Assembly (NCBI GenBank): GCA_029959085.1
Contig: JARWIR010000018.1
Location: forward strand, 20,211,001 to 20,275,000
Direction of reading: 5' to 3'
Length of the DNA stretch: 64,000 nucleotides
From: Nemophila menziesii
Taxonomy: Eukaryota; Streptophyta; Magnoliopsida; Boraginales; Hydrophyllaceae
Shown here: one piece after another, positions 11,131 through 23,148 of the stretch
How the letters are laid out: the number at the start of each line of letters is the position of its first letter
Numbering within the stretch: the first letter of the stretch is position 1
The notes under the pieces: model-generated
Database searches by the model: none
What the model was told of the DNA's origin: nothing
Seen by the model: the letters and a program-made list of their open reading frames with translations, nothing else
Made by a program: the position numbers and the translations under genes

Positions 11131-11798
11131 CCAATAGAGTTTTTGTTTTGGATTTGCCTTTTTTATTGTGAATAGATGGGAAAAGGGAGAATTCTTCGGT
11201 CATTTAGTTGCTTTATAGTTGGGTTCTAAAGGAGTAGCTAATAGGGGCTACTTTTAGAATTATGTAGTGGCCTAAGCCTGTTAAAAGTTAATGACCCAAT
11301 TGCATTAAGCAGACACAATGGCGATTAAATTTTTTTAAAGGTTATAACGCTCAAGTTTATTAAAAAAAAATTCACATATCTTTGACCTATATAGGCGTGT
11401 CATATAAAAACTGAATCCAAAACAAAAGGTGAAAGCTTGCTCAATATTTTTCACTTCTATTGATGACAAAAAGACATGATCATAACTAGAAGAATTATGG
11501 CCAAGACTCTCACATGAATATCTAAAATAGGAAAAAAAATAAGAGACTAACTTCATGAAAATAGAAGTAGACAAAATACAAATAGTAACCACCCACAAGT
11601 TCGATCTACATTTTCTCAAACCTATGATATAACTATCAACAAAAACTAAAATTTAATAAAATATACTAAAACCAGGGAAATAACAAAGTCCAACCACCAA
11701 TCATAGAAGAACAAAAAATAAAAGAAATTAACATGATATAAACTAGGCACCCAATCAACCTGTCTACCAAAGTAATAACTCAACTGATCCTCATGTAA
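11131..11798. other. No gene seen (unit 1)
   Basis: It includes a repeat-end-like patch around 11220-11260 (GGAGTAGCTAATAGGGGCTAC) and an A-rich run at 11362-11371. A minus-strand 94-codon open frame at 11335-11619 is not protein-like. Confidence 0.45.
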
Positions 11799-12422
11799 GG
11801 CTGAGTCCGATAGCCCCTTGTTTTAGCTTTTCATTACGATTGGGATAAAACATAACACTTTTAATCCGCCAACAGCATTTCTATTCTATTCATCTCTATT
11901 CTCACCCTTTATTCAATACATGTGACGATAAAACATTCATTCTACATTTATTACTTTTGTGTTCTTTTATCTTTATCTCTCTTTTTAGAATAATTACTCT
12001 GATCTTTCTTTTTAATTTTTTTAGTTTTATTTCTTTTACTTGTCTCTCTTATTAGATTTATATATTTAGTACTTTCTTATTTGTTTTAGCTTCTTGAACT
12101 TGAATTTTTTTATTCTCTTTATTTTATATTACTATATTTATTTATACTATTAATTGAGAAATTGCAAAAAAATATTTATAGAAAAAATCTAATTTTTGTA
12201 ATATTGAAGAAAATAGTTATATATTTATTAAAATTATATATAAATACTAATAGACTTTTTTTATTATTGAAAAAAATGAATTACTTGAATAAAATTAAAA
12301 TTGGGTGTTTGAAATAGAGAGTTTGTTGGAGCAATATTAATTTTAAGATTTGATATTTAAGACAGAGACTAGGTTTGACTCTCAATTGTGACTAATAGAA
12401 TTGAGAGTTATTGGATTTAGCC
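11799..12422. mobile_element. Tourist-like (PIF/Harbinger) MITE (unit 1)
   Basis: A 624-bp non-coding, AT-rich element flanked by TAA on both sides (11796-11798 and 12423-12425), the target duplication of PIF/Harbinger elements. The terminal repeats start GGCTGAGTCCGATAG on the left and, reverse-complemented, GGCTAAATCCAATAA on the right (11 of 15 match, all differences transitions). A subterminal 10-bp inverted repeat, ACTCTCAATT (12378-12387) with AATTGAGAGT (12399-12408), lies near the right end. It sits 540 bp beyond the stop codon of the NTF2-RRM gene. Confidence 0.6.
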
Positions 12423-12961
12423 TAATAAAGTACAAGAAAGAACCATAAAGGAAACCAAATTAAGGAAACATGATAAATGACCCTTACTTAATCAAAAGAG
12501 ACCCCCTTATGCACGTAAAACTCACCAACATGATGGATCGGGCTACACCGTAATAGGTGATATAGGAAAAATTCAAGTCCCTGGTAACGTGTGTAAGAAA
12601 AAGCCAGAGATAGCTAGGTCGAGCTAGGGATAAATCAAAAGGGAGGCTACACTTATGAAATTGTTTGATTATAGATAGTGCCCTATTCTTTTTATCGCTA
12701 TAAATACCGAAAAATGACTTTTCAAACCACGAGATACATTGAAAAACTGAGTTAAATTAGATTAATAAAGTAATTATAACATCACTACCGTTTCTAAACA
12801 AGTACCATACACGATATCCTTTCATAATCACCGACTAAATATACAGAAAGAGTTTTAACAACCATGTTAAATAGTCTAAACACCAATTTGATAAAGCAAA
12901 GCAAATACAACAAAATTATAAAAATCACGTCTCATTTTGCTACTCCCTCTATTTAATGCTT
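12423..12961. other. 3' flank of the NTF2-RRM gene (unit 1)
   Basis: Holds the presumed 3'UTR of the minus-strand gene (first ~150-250 bases below 12962), then unassigned sequence with a relatively GC-rich patch at 12530-12660. No clear poly(A) signal could be chosen. Confidence 0.4.
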
Positions 12962-15465
12962 CTACGATGCATCCAACATCATCTTGCTGGTCTCTAAAGT
13001 TACAATTATAAGCTCAACCTGCAATAGAATAAGAGATTGTTGATCCCCACGACCCTTCTCAATTATAACTATAAATCAATTTTACAGCTTATGTTTACAA
13101 TTTTTGTTCATTAATAGCAAAAATGCATCATTAAAAGGTATTCCCAAGGCTAAACGAGTTAAACTTAACATCATGGATGAAAAGATTAGCCTATAATGTA
13201 ATATTAATTACTCCAATATGGTATGATTTTACCATATAGAGTATAATATATGCACTCACCTTTATTTGAAGGTCTCTTATAATACATACGAGCAGCATCC
13301 CTTCCTTCAAATTCGAGCCACATGGTCTGAAATAACATAAGATTATTGATCTATACAAAAAAGTAAATGTTTAAGAAGCGAATAAGAAGTGAAAGTACCT
13401 CAACTGCAGTGCGTGCAGATTCTGGATTTTTAAATGTCGCAAATCCACAACAAAATCCATCCTAAAGGAGTCAAAGTAAATCTCATCAAAGGTTTGAGAA
13501 AGAATGAAATACTAAAATATATTTTAGAACTAACTTTATATGTTAAGATCTGGCAACCACGACGCTTCAAACTACCAAATTTTTTCTCGAGAATATGAGT
13601 AAGTTCATTTCTTGTCAAATCAGAGGGTAATCCCCAAATATAGATCCCTCGAGCTGAGAAATATAACATAAATATTAACTTAATATCAAGATTAGACACA
13701 TCAAAGAAATATGACAAACTAATCTTAAATTATGAATATATTATTATCTTTATTTGTAAATATTTGGTGATGAAGAAAACATTAAAATCACGTGATTGAA
13801 ATTGTAAGATGGACCAAATCTTATAAAGGAACTAACAATTGTAATACAAGGTTAACATATGAATCAAAACTTGTAAATTTAATATAAGTATCTATGACAA
13901 TAAAAGGTACTATGAGTAGTTTAACAAACCTCCTTGTGCTTTAGATGTTGGAGTGGGGTCCAATTGCTGGACGGTCTTTGTATCGATATTATGAGTTGGT
14001 GAATCCATTGAGCCCACTCCTCCCAACTACATACACGAAATTAAAATCTATTTATCTTCAAAACATTTAAAATAAATAGTAAATTGGACAATCAATCCAT
14101 GTATTATGCGAAAGACTTAAATATACCCGTGTAATATAAAACTGTTGCTAATGTGTCCCTCAGCAGGGGTGCAACATCTTGTAGCATAGGTATATTTGGC
14201 TATTTCAAATAATACTTGAATGGATTGTGCAATAAACCCAATAACATTCATTCTTATTTTTTTTACAAAGAAAACAAACCACAGATGCATATGATAATTT
14301 TTTGATATTATTTTCAACAATAGGGACTGCTTCAGGGTCCGCTTTAGTGGCTGAAACTGCTTTTTCGACTGAAGGTTTTCCTCTAGGAACCTCTTTGCTT
14401 GCAGAGTTATCCGAGGCATCTTCAAAGCAACCTGAGGTAAAGACATTAATAACAAAACTTGTTTGTACATTGTAACTAAACATGTGATTATCATAATAAG
14501 TAATTATGCTAATTAATTTATTTGTCAAATCGTAAACATTTAGATGACACGATATCTTAATAATCATGTCATAATTTTGTAAACAGTTAAGAAGCTAACC
14601 TGAATCATTAGGCAAACAAGGAGTAGTTTCATGTTTCTCCTCTATTTCTTTGTAGAATTCACTTGAGAGATTAGAAATTACTACAAACCTCAGAATATCG
14701 TTCATTACAAAAATGGCCTTCCCGCGTTTGGCCAAAACGAAGGTTTGAGTAAACTCCCTTTTCATATTATCTTTATGGATATGGATATGAATACCCGTTA
14801 CTACAAGAAGAATACCGTTCGTCAATGTGTCTTGTGCATCGGCATTTATGATCTCAATATTCCAATCATTGTGATCTCCAGATGTGATCAACTTATTGAT
14901 TTCCTGTACATATTTCACATATATATACATGATTACTTGAATCCTATGGCCATGCAAATAATATCCGGGAACAAGTGTAGATTATCAATGATAGTAAACT
15001 TTTTTTACCACCTACTAATTATTTTACTTTAAAAGGGGTTTTGTTTTAGACTAAAGTTACATATAAGTTCAAATATTTTTCCATTGATTACGTATGCATT
15101 TGTAAAAAATATAGGTTGAGGACCTTAATGCGGCAAGCCCTTAATAGAAAGATTAATGTATGACACATGAGTATGTTTGCTAAATATATAAGTAAGTAAT
15201 GAACCAATAATTAAGATTATCGTACACTTTATTATCATGCTAAATTTCCTAACTAACATACGATATTTCTTAATCTTGCAACAATTTATGAATAACTTAC
15301 CTTAGTCGTGGTTACAGATTTGAATGTACCATCGGAACCCTGCCAATTCACAACACTAGATTCATGGTAAAACTTATGAACTTGGTCGGGTTGTTCTTTG
15401 AGGAGTTTATAGTAATACTGAACAAATGTATTTGCTACAGTTTGAGCTGATAGCTTTTCTGTCAT
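12962..15465 (-). CDS. G3BP-like protein (NTF2 domain + RRM), copy 1
   Basis: Eight coding exons join in frame to 357 residues plus stop: 15465-15301, 14903-14600, 14431-14280, 14026-13930, 13653-13535, 13461-13399, 13326-13260, 13068-12962. Every junction has GT and AG and codon phases match. Residues about 5-128 are an NTF2-like domain (TVANTFVQYYYKLL, HKFYHESSVV, ADAQDT, FTQTFVLA, FVMNDILRF). About 129-239 is a low-complexity linker. Residues about 241-316 are an RRM with RNP2 IYIWGL (243-248) and RNP1 GFCCGFATF (281-289). The layout is that of plant Ras-GAP SH3-binding (G3BP) proteins, which bind RNA and enter stress granules. It is shorter than typical (about 450 residues), and the tail after the RRM has almost no RGG repeats. 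The start is the first ATG of exon 2; a non-coding exon lies upstream. Confidence 0.87.
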
Positions 15466-15799
15466 TTCTGCTTGGTTCAAAATATCATAAAAAATTATTT
15501 TAATTAAAACTAAATATAAAATAAATTACTAAACTTTCTAAAATGCATAAAATCAAAATATCTATGTAAAAAAATTTATAACAAGTGATCGTTACAAGTA
15601 ATCATTATTTAATTCGTAATATTTACAGAAAGACCATAATGTTAGATACAAATATATAAGTATATGGTTTAATGTTAAATGAAACGGCTATAGTTTTAAA
15701 TTTTATGAGATAAAAAGATCTAAAGTGTATATCATAATTAAGGAGTGATTGACTAATAAGACAATTTCTACTTTTTGACCTCACGCTAGTGGTTATTAA

Positions 15800-16137
15800 C
15801 TCGAATGGTCCTCAAACTTCTAAATTATATGAATGTTCCTTAACTTCATATTTTCCCTTGGTCGTTCTTGTGCGTAACTCCATTAGATTTTATACGTTAA
15901 GTGCCATGTGGCAAAAAGGTTTGTGGACAAAATCGATAAAAGAAGGATAATTTAGATGCCATTTTTGAATTTTTTTTACAACTTTTGGACTACTTGGGTA
16001 ACAAAAATATTTGCTACCAAACATAATTAACCGTAAAAATGAATAGATTTTGCTGTAGGGACTAGGGACTAACAATTGTAAAAAAACAAAGTTCTAGGAT
16101 TGGTTGGGTAGCTGTAGAAGTTTGAGAATCATTCGAG
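15800..16137. mobile_element. MITE-like inverted-repeat element in 5'UTR intron (unit 1)
   Basis: CTCGAATGGTCCTCAAACTTCTA at the left end is matched, with two mismatches, by the reverse complement of 16115-16137 at the right end. The 338 bp are non-coding. Similar left-flank sequence (GACCTCACGCTAGTGGTTA) suggests a longer original terminal repeat truncated on the right. No target duplication was seen and the family is not identified. Confidence 0.5.
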
Positions 16138-16712
16138 AAAAAGACTTTAATGCAGAGATAGATTGTAGAAAATGTATTTAAAATTTTGTTTAAAAAGAAT
16201 TAAAATACTTTAATGCACTAAAATACTATACCGTTCAATATATATAGATGGCAAATAAATTAATTAAAAAATATACTTTTTTATTTGTAAAAGTGTAGAT
16301 CTACAATTTTATTTATGAAAAAAAATATTACTTTAAAAAAATGTAAAACAAACTTAATTTTACTTGTATAATGATAATTTCTAGAGTGACAGATACATTT
16401 AAATAAAAAAAAGTTATTTTATTTTATTCAACAAAAAAGAAAACTATATTTAAATTAAATCTCTGAAATATTAGAAATCATAAATGAAATGTACTGAAAT
16501 TATTTAAATACACATATATTAATATAAGGTATAGAATTAAATCAAATAATTATCTTGTTTCGATATATACTAGATATACTTTTTGAAAGGTAGATTTGTA
16601 AGTAATTAAAATATATTTATTATTCTATTTTACTCTTTCCAATAAAACCAGACCAACTACATATACTTAATTAGAAAATTACATATCCATTTAAATTTAA
16701 ACATTACAAAAT

Positions 16713-16891
16713 GGAAAATTCTTCAATCCTATATGGGATGATCCTACACCAATTATATTAATACACATAACCTATGTTTTAAACTTGCAAAAGTAACTAA
16801 CATATTAATCTAGTGACATGTGTTTTGCTAAGATAATTAATGGCTGTGATTGGAATATTGGACCATCCAATATTGGATGGAAGTATTACCC
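16713..16891. mobile_element. Mutator-like MITE, unit 1 only
   Basis: A 179-bp insertion flanked by a perfect 9-bp direct repeat, TTACAAAAT (16704-16712 and 16892-16900). The undisturbed single TTACAAAAT is seen in unit 2 (35539-35547) and unit 3 (54775-54783). The ends form a ~32-bp imperfect terminal inverted repeat (left GGAAAATTCTTCAATCCTAT, right reverse-complemented GGGTAATACTTCCATCCAAT). Non-coding; the 9-bp duplication is the signature of the Mutator superfamily. It lies inside the 5'UTR intron of the NTF2-RRM gene. Confidence 0.8.
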
Positions 16892-17272
16892 TTACAAAAT
16901 ATCTGTTTATAAAGAAAAAGTTAATAAATTAAGAAAAATCTATAAAAAATTTGTATTTACAAGCTAAGAGATCATTACTACAAAGCTAACCATAGATCTG
17001 AAATTATTTAGTCTTCATGATATATAGAATATAAATAATTTTTAAGCATTAAAAATTTCAGTGTAAACACCAAAAATCATACATATTTTCGAGATCTAGA
17101 GAAAGGGAAGATTACTACAACGATTAATTTATAGCTTTAACTTTATAAATTGTAAAAACCAAAAAAAAAACAAAAACATATGATATTGAAACATACGAAA
17201 ATACAAACTATATTTTTCATTAAGATCGATGATATATTAAAACAAATATATCATAAATCTAAATGTATGTAC

Positions 17273-17360
17273 CTTATGAAATATACCTTGAAAAAGGAAA
17301 GACCACAACAAAGAAGGCGGAATGATCGAGTGAAAAATAAGTGATGAAAAGGTAAGGAAA
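17273..17360 (-). other. Non-coding first exon of NTF2-RRM gene (unit 1)
   Basis: A CT-rich leader (minus strand CATTCCGCCTTCTTTG) ends at a good donor, TTTTTCAAG before GTATATTTC (exon end 17287); an alternative donor lies at 17273 (CATAAG before GTACATAC). The acceptor would be AACCAAG or AACCAAGCAG just ahead of the ATG at 15465, giving a ~1.8 kb 5'UTR intron. A long leader intron is common in plant genes of this type. Only splice signals support it. Confidence 0.5.
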
Positions 17361-17383
17361 AAGAGAACTAACAAATAATATCT

Positions 17384-17432
17384 ATTATATAGAATATTAG
17401 TATGGTAGATTTATAATCGTACTATATAAGAC
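17384..17432 (-). promoter_or_regulatory. Putative promoter of NTF2-RRM gene (unit 1)
   Basis: Two TATA-like motifs on the minus strand, CTTATATAG (about 17422-17430) and TCTATATAATAG (about 17384-17395), lie 30-80 bp upstream of the CT-rich leader. The transcription start is probably near 17355. Both are conserved in units 2 and 3. Confidence 0.45.
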
Positions 17433-18368
17433 AAAATTTGAGTCAAATTGGTATTATAAGAAGCCCATAGTATTTTATGATGGTGGTTTTTATCTTTGTT
17501 TGAGAAGGAATATTTTTAATAATTTTTGGAGTATAATAGTATTTTCTTTTTTTAAATTTATAATTATTTTGGTCTTCTTTTTACGTTTTAATTACGTTTA
17601 TATTCATCATACATAATATTTTTAGTTTTGTGATTTGGTTTTCTAGTCATAGTATTTTTCATTAAACAATTAAAACTACAAGTGGATTGATATACTAAAT
17701 GTACCAGAGGATTATAAATAAATCTCAAAGTCCCTAAATTAAAAGGAGTACCAAAGAGATGTAATGAAAATCAAGACCCAAATAGCATCATCATACTAAG
17801 ATAACGAATGAGTACCAAAGAGACTAATAAAGCGAACAATTCATCAAAGGATGAAGTCAATCTAATGGGATTATGAATTTAAACAAGGTAAATCCCATCG
17901 ACCAATATTGTTGTCAAATAAAATTTAAAAATCTAATAAAATAATTTGTGGAGCTAGAAGACTTGTTGGATAAGATAACAAGCATATACAAAATAAATTT
18001 ACAATAATTATAATTATTTATATAAACAGAAAATTGTATTTAGGTGAGAGCCAAAAATATGAGGCAATATAACAAAGGGATAAAATAAATCAGGCTAAAA
18101 ACCATCGCAAGAAAGCCCATTAAAATATTATATATAGACCACAAGTATAAGAGTCGAAAATTGTGCAAATAATTTATCCTGAACACAAAAATCAAAGAAT
18201 TGTAATACTTCTTTCTTGTATTTTACCCTATAGTAGGATGACACCACAACAAATATATTATATTTTAAAATAAAGTAAAGACATTCGTTTTACCTTTTAA
18301 TTTAACCCAACTGACTACTTACCCATCATTTTTTGTAAATGTCTACCTACTTACACCATATTCTACTT
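17433..18368. other. Upstream region of NTF2-RRM gene (unit 1), no gene seen
   Basis: AT-rich sequence between the putative promoter and the left part of the next copia 5' LTR. No open frame or repeat structure stands out. Confidence 0.5.
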
Positions 18369-18429
18369 TGTAAGACCTAACCCATCAATTTAATAACCAT
18401 AGTTTCCTGAATTACCTATACATACAATA
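18369..18429 (+). repeat. Copia 5' LTR, left part (unit 2 element)
   Basis: TGTAAGACCTAACCCATCAATTTAATAACC and the following ACCTATACATACAATA parallel the start of the 3' LTR (TGTTAGAC ... CCCATTAACTTAATAATC ... ACCTATAAATACAATT), with about 22-27 bp missing near the start. The LTR then stops abruptly at the insert and resumes at 19918. Confidence 0.65.
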
Positions 18430-19917
18430 AAGAGGTTTATTATTATTGGTGGGGGCAAAGGTATGATAAAATAATAGATAAACAAAGATAATAATAAAGA
18501 GCACACACCCTTGAGAACCACGGAACTCACTGTAAGTATCACAGATCGTTTGCAAGTTTTAATGATAAGTCAAGTTCGTTCGCAGGGATTTAATCCGTTA
18601 GATCTACTTGTATTAAATAAGAATAGATGAATTTATATGTTTAGAATAAAATATAAGATAAGATGAATAATTGTCTAATGCGAATAAATAAATAATGTAA
18701 ATAAATAAATATGAATGTAAGTCAAATAAATTAGGATTACTAATATGAGTCTATTACTAAGTTATCATAATCTTTCACACATGAAGCATTATATATTAAC
18801 CGGGATTCTAAATAATGATTGATGGTTATCAATCCTTTATAGCTATCTAGTTAGGCAAAGGATCAAAACTAGACGATTATGTGGTGTTGTCAATAACTAA
18901 GAATAATCCTAAGATTGGCCAAATCTAGGGATGTAACAATATGTCAAAACACATAATAACAATATACGCCAAGCTCAAATCAATTAAAATAACAAATAGT
19001 ATTAACGAATTCAAAGTCAAAATAATAGCCCAACAATTAAAAGTAAAAGTTACAGAATAATAGCTTAGAAATATGGTTGAACATAAATCTATAGCTAATT
19101 ACCCTAAATATAGAGAAGGTGGGATGTAGAAGAGTAGTTTGTCACTCTCCAACTTCTTGCTTCTTGTCTTCCTCTATAGGTCAGCTTGCTCCTTGGATGA
19201 ATAGCTTGATACTAAGGATGAATAATAAATATAAGGACTAAGCTATTATTTAAAACTGAGAAAATACAAGTAAGGACTAAGCCTAAGCTTGAAACTGAGC
19301 AAAGACATGTTTACAATGGTTTAAGGGTGTATTTATAGGTGTTTAGGAAGACCTAATTCGTTTTCTTGAAGGAGAAGGTAAGTAATGGACTCCTAGCCTA
19401 ACTCAAATTCGTAACCTTAAAATATATAATCAGCTCCGTTTTTGTTTTGGTCATAACAACTTCACTACTTATTCGTTTGACGCATATGAGTAGTTGAAGT
19501 TCACCGTCTCGGAAAGATATTTCACTTTTCTCATGACCATTCTTCTAAATTCCTCACCGATTTTGAGATATAAGCCCATTTGTGGTCGTGGGTGGTTAAA
19601 TTCAGATTTATTTGGTAACTTTATCTTTCCATATTTTAGCTTTTGTTTCGTTATCTCCAATTTCCATGTATATCTTCTTTCCTTTATCTCTTAGAATTGA
19701 CTTGACATCTAATTAATTTCTCTATATATCTTTTAAGCTTAACACTAAATAAATAATTAAACCCAATATGCTCTAAAAGTAATAATTCATTAAATCAAGA
19801 CTAAAAATAGGAAAGTGTAATAATTCATGGGAAAATCGAGTATTTAGACTTATAAAACACTAAAAATGATGTCTCCAACTAATATTAAATCATCACAAAT
19901 GGGGAGACATCAATTAT
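18430..19917. mobile_element. Unclassified 1.49 kb insert in copia 5' LTR
   Basis: It separates two LTR parts that are contiguous in the 3' LTR. The left end begins AAGAGGTTTATTATTATTGG; the right end carries the GATGTCTCC/GGAGACATC hairpin. The flanks (CAATA and CAATT) may be a decayed target duplication. The interior has TCGTTCGCAGGGATT and a long AT-rich body but no recognisable protein. It may be a non-autonomous LTR or a TRIM-like element. Present at the same place in every unit, so it predates the duplications. Confidence 0.5.
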
Positions 19918-22822
19918 TTACACCATACAGAATACAATTCTCTTTGTAATAATTTTTATAATTATAGTGAATCTCTCTCCTCTTCTCGTGTTTTTTTCCA
20001 TCTTGGGTTTTCACATAAATGTTGTGTCAAATACTTACTTGTGTGCTTTATTCATTCGATCATATTCTCTCAAATGGGTATCTAAGAATAGGTTTATATT
20101 GCACAACAAGATTTTAATTTTTCATGCACAAGAATCAAGGATAATTAAGAGATTCAATGAGACGATTTTTCTGTTCCGCTATTATTTTTCAACTTTAAAA
20201 AAAAGTTATCAAAACAACCGTGAATCTGAATTTCATCTCGTATCTCGAGATTTTGACATTATTTCCAGAAACACATTGAAGTAAAGTTGTTTTATTTGTT
20301 CTTATGATAAAAAAGGTATATAATTCATCTAGTTTCATTTGCAATCGGCCGAGATATTCAAGTTAAGGTTTTCATATTTTTTGAAATTAAACTTTGATTT
20401 TCATTCTGAATTTTACGTATATTGAAGAAAGTGGGAGGGTATTCTTGTTCTACTCGAAGAGATAAAAAACAACACCAGAATTATCGAATTTGGTTAAGTA
20501 ATGAAGAAGTTATTTAAATTAGGGTTTTAAGCTTTTATTTTTTATTTCTTGCAAGTAATTTGTGCTGTTTTACGTAACGAAGTAAAAAAAAAATCATCAC
20601 ATGCGTAGCTCTATGTTTTCATTATTATAAAATATTATATTATATTATTAAGATATATATTATATATGTTATTTAATATATATAATATTTTAAATAAAAA
20701 CGAATTGACCTAGTTGACTTTGACGGTTGACCGTTGATTTTTTCGATTGACGTTTTTGGCTTGACCTATCTAGGGGTTTTATGATGTTTCAGATCTGTTT
20801 TTAGGTTAGTTTCTCCAGATTTTGAGTATTTTTGCAACTATATTATTCAAAATTCCGCTATTGGATCGCAATACGAGATTCTCATTATGGCAAGTTAAGA
20901 TGCGAGATGTGCTCGATCAGATGGATTTGGATGAAGCGCTATTGGATTTTATAAAATGCTCTCGACTATGACCTACGTTGAGTAAAAATGAAAGGATCCT
21001 AAGACTCTATTACAAATTCAACTCCATCTCTCAAATCAAATTTTACAAGACGTTTTTAAATAGAATACTTCTGCTGCTTTATGACTGAAATTAGAAAAAT
21101 TATGTATGACAAAAAGTCTTATCATCAAGTTAGCTATCAAACAACGACTTAATTCTCATATTTTGGTGGAAGTTCATCTTTAGTAGATCATATATGAAGT
21201 TTAAGGAAATAGTCTCTATTTCAGAAACTTTAGAAGTCAAGAATGAAGATGAAGAGTTGATATTAATTTAATTATGTTCATTACCCCCATCGTATTTGAA
21301 TTTTAGAGATACAAAATTATACAACCATGAAATATTATATGTGGATGAAGTGTATGAAACATTATAATCCAAGGAAATGATGAAACACTTGTTGGGTGCA
21401 ACCGCGACCCACGCAGAAGGTTTGTTTGTACGATGAAAATTGTATGAGTAGAAATCTGGAGGTGATGAATGGAAGATGAAAAAGTTTTGCATTTATTTTA
21501 AGAATAAGGTGCATATAAAATCTGAATGTCGTAAATTGTAGAACAAGAATTCTACTCCAAATCATAACCGATACCCAAAAGAATTCGATGAAGCTGGCGT
21601 TGTACATAATGACAATGATGGACAACTTTTAGCTGCGTATGATGGTGGATATAACTCAAGAAAATAATAGATTATGGATTGCGGCTACACTTTTCATATG
21701 TGTCCCAATCAAGACTGGTTTTCTTCTTATGAGATAGTGTCGAAAGGTGATGTTTTAATGGGAAATAACGACTCATGCAAAATTACTGACATTGGTACAA
21801 TCAAAATTAAGATGTTTGATGGGGTCGTAAAACACTTGGTAATGTAAGACATGTTCCAAAGTTGAAGAGGAATCTTATCTCTTTGAGTTGTCTGGACTCA
21901 AAAGAGTACACGTACACTAGAGAAGGTGGAGGTCTAAGATTTGTAAAGTAAGTCGTGTTGTGACGAAAGAACAAAAGAGTAAAACGGAATTATATATTTT
22001 AACTCTGATTTATCAAAGATATTTTGGACCGAATCCGCTTCTACAACTTCTTATCTCATCAATATTTCTCCATCAATTACCAAGAGCAACAGAATTTCGC
22101 ACGAGGTATGGTTGGCAATTGCTCTAAAATATTATGATCATAAAGTATTGGTTGTCCACCATATGCACATATTGATAATGGTATACTGGAGCCTAGAGCT
22201 CAAAAGTGTATTTTTCCTGGTTATAAATTTGGTTTAAAGGATATAAGTTGTGCTGTCCAGAAACTAAAAAAATAGTAATTAGCTAAAATGTTATTTTTTA
22301 TGAAAGTGTTATGCTTTCTAATTTCCCTCTAGTGATAATTTTGATAAAGATCAAAAGAAATTACACAAACAGAGCTTGATTTATAGATGGAATCACATCC
22401 TATACTAGAAACTACATCTCAGAAAGATCCAGACCCTGCATGATAGTGGTAATATAACTTTTACACAACCACCACAGTAATCTACTGTAGCAAATAGACC
22501 AAATAGAAATATTAATCCCCCTCAGATATTTGCCGCAACCGATTTCGTTACTTATGCTCTAATTAGCACTCATGATAATCTGACTGATATGAAGTCTAAG
22601 TCGGTTCTAATTTCTAAGTTTGAGCTTTGCTCAGATTTAGTTGGTATTTACCGTTTGAATTAAGCCCCTTGTCTTTTTTAGAAAATGAGAGATCTTCGAA
22701 TATTGGTGATTTATTTTCTTGACTCCTGGCAGATTTTTTGACAAGATGGAGATATTTTTCAAGGTTGAGATATCGACAGGGTTTTTTTGCTTCGATGATC
22801 GAATTTGTGTCAAGGTGGAGAT

Positions 22823-23081
22823 TGTTAGACTTATGTCTTAGTTCTAATTTTTTAGGACTGGCCCATTAACTTAATAATCTTAGTTTTCTGACTTACCTAT
22901 AAATACAATTATGTTGTGTATATTTATATACACCATATACGATACGATTCTCCTTGTAATCTCTCTTTCATTATAGTAAAACTACCTGCACCTCTCGTGG
23001 TTTTTTCCATCTTGAGTTTCCACGTAAATCTTGTGTCAATTACTTACTTGTGTACTTTATTCATTCGATCCAATTCTATCA
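22823..23081 (+). repeat. Copia 3' LTR (unit 2)
   Basis: Begins TGTTAGAC after the AAGGTGGAGA polypurine tract and ends TCTATCA. It differs from the unit 1 copy by a few substitutions (for example CTACCTGCACC for CTATCTGCACC). Confidence 0.8.
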
Positions 23082-23148
23082 CCAAAGCTTTCAAAAAGTG
23101 CCCGAATACCACTTTTTGACGGAATTTGTCAAATTTCTTTGATAAGTT

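Larger units (their letters stand above)
1..19471. repeat. Tandem ~19 kb unit, copy 1
   Basis: The first 200 bases recur at 19472, 38126 and 57297 in the same orientation, and the whole order of landmarks is repeated (copia relic, gypsy relic, minisatellite, MITE, NTF2-RRM gene). The phase point is arbitrary because the window opens inside the unit. Differences specific to this copy are a 179-bp Mutator-like MITE (16713-16891), loss of 13 bp in a TTGAC-rich stretch near 1244, and loss of 11 bp near 16982. Length is 19,471 bp. Confidence 0.97.
18369..23081 (+). mobile_element. Decayed Ty1/copia retrotransposon, unit 2
   Basis: Same layout as in unit 1, including the split 5' LTR (18369-18429 and 19918-20072). 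A further 595 bp covering the pre-integrase and most of the integrase core are deleted at 22000/22001. The breakpoints share a run of four T, and the deleted segment corresponds to 2517-3111 of unit 1. Confidence 0.88.

Noticed and set aside
14745..15032. 95-codon plus-strand open frame (also 33554-33880 and 52850-53158)
   Set aside because: Antisense to exon 3 of the NTF2-RRM gene, which has domain similarity and consistent splicing on the minus strand.
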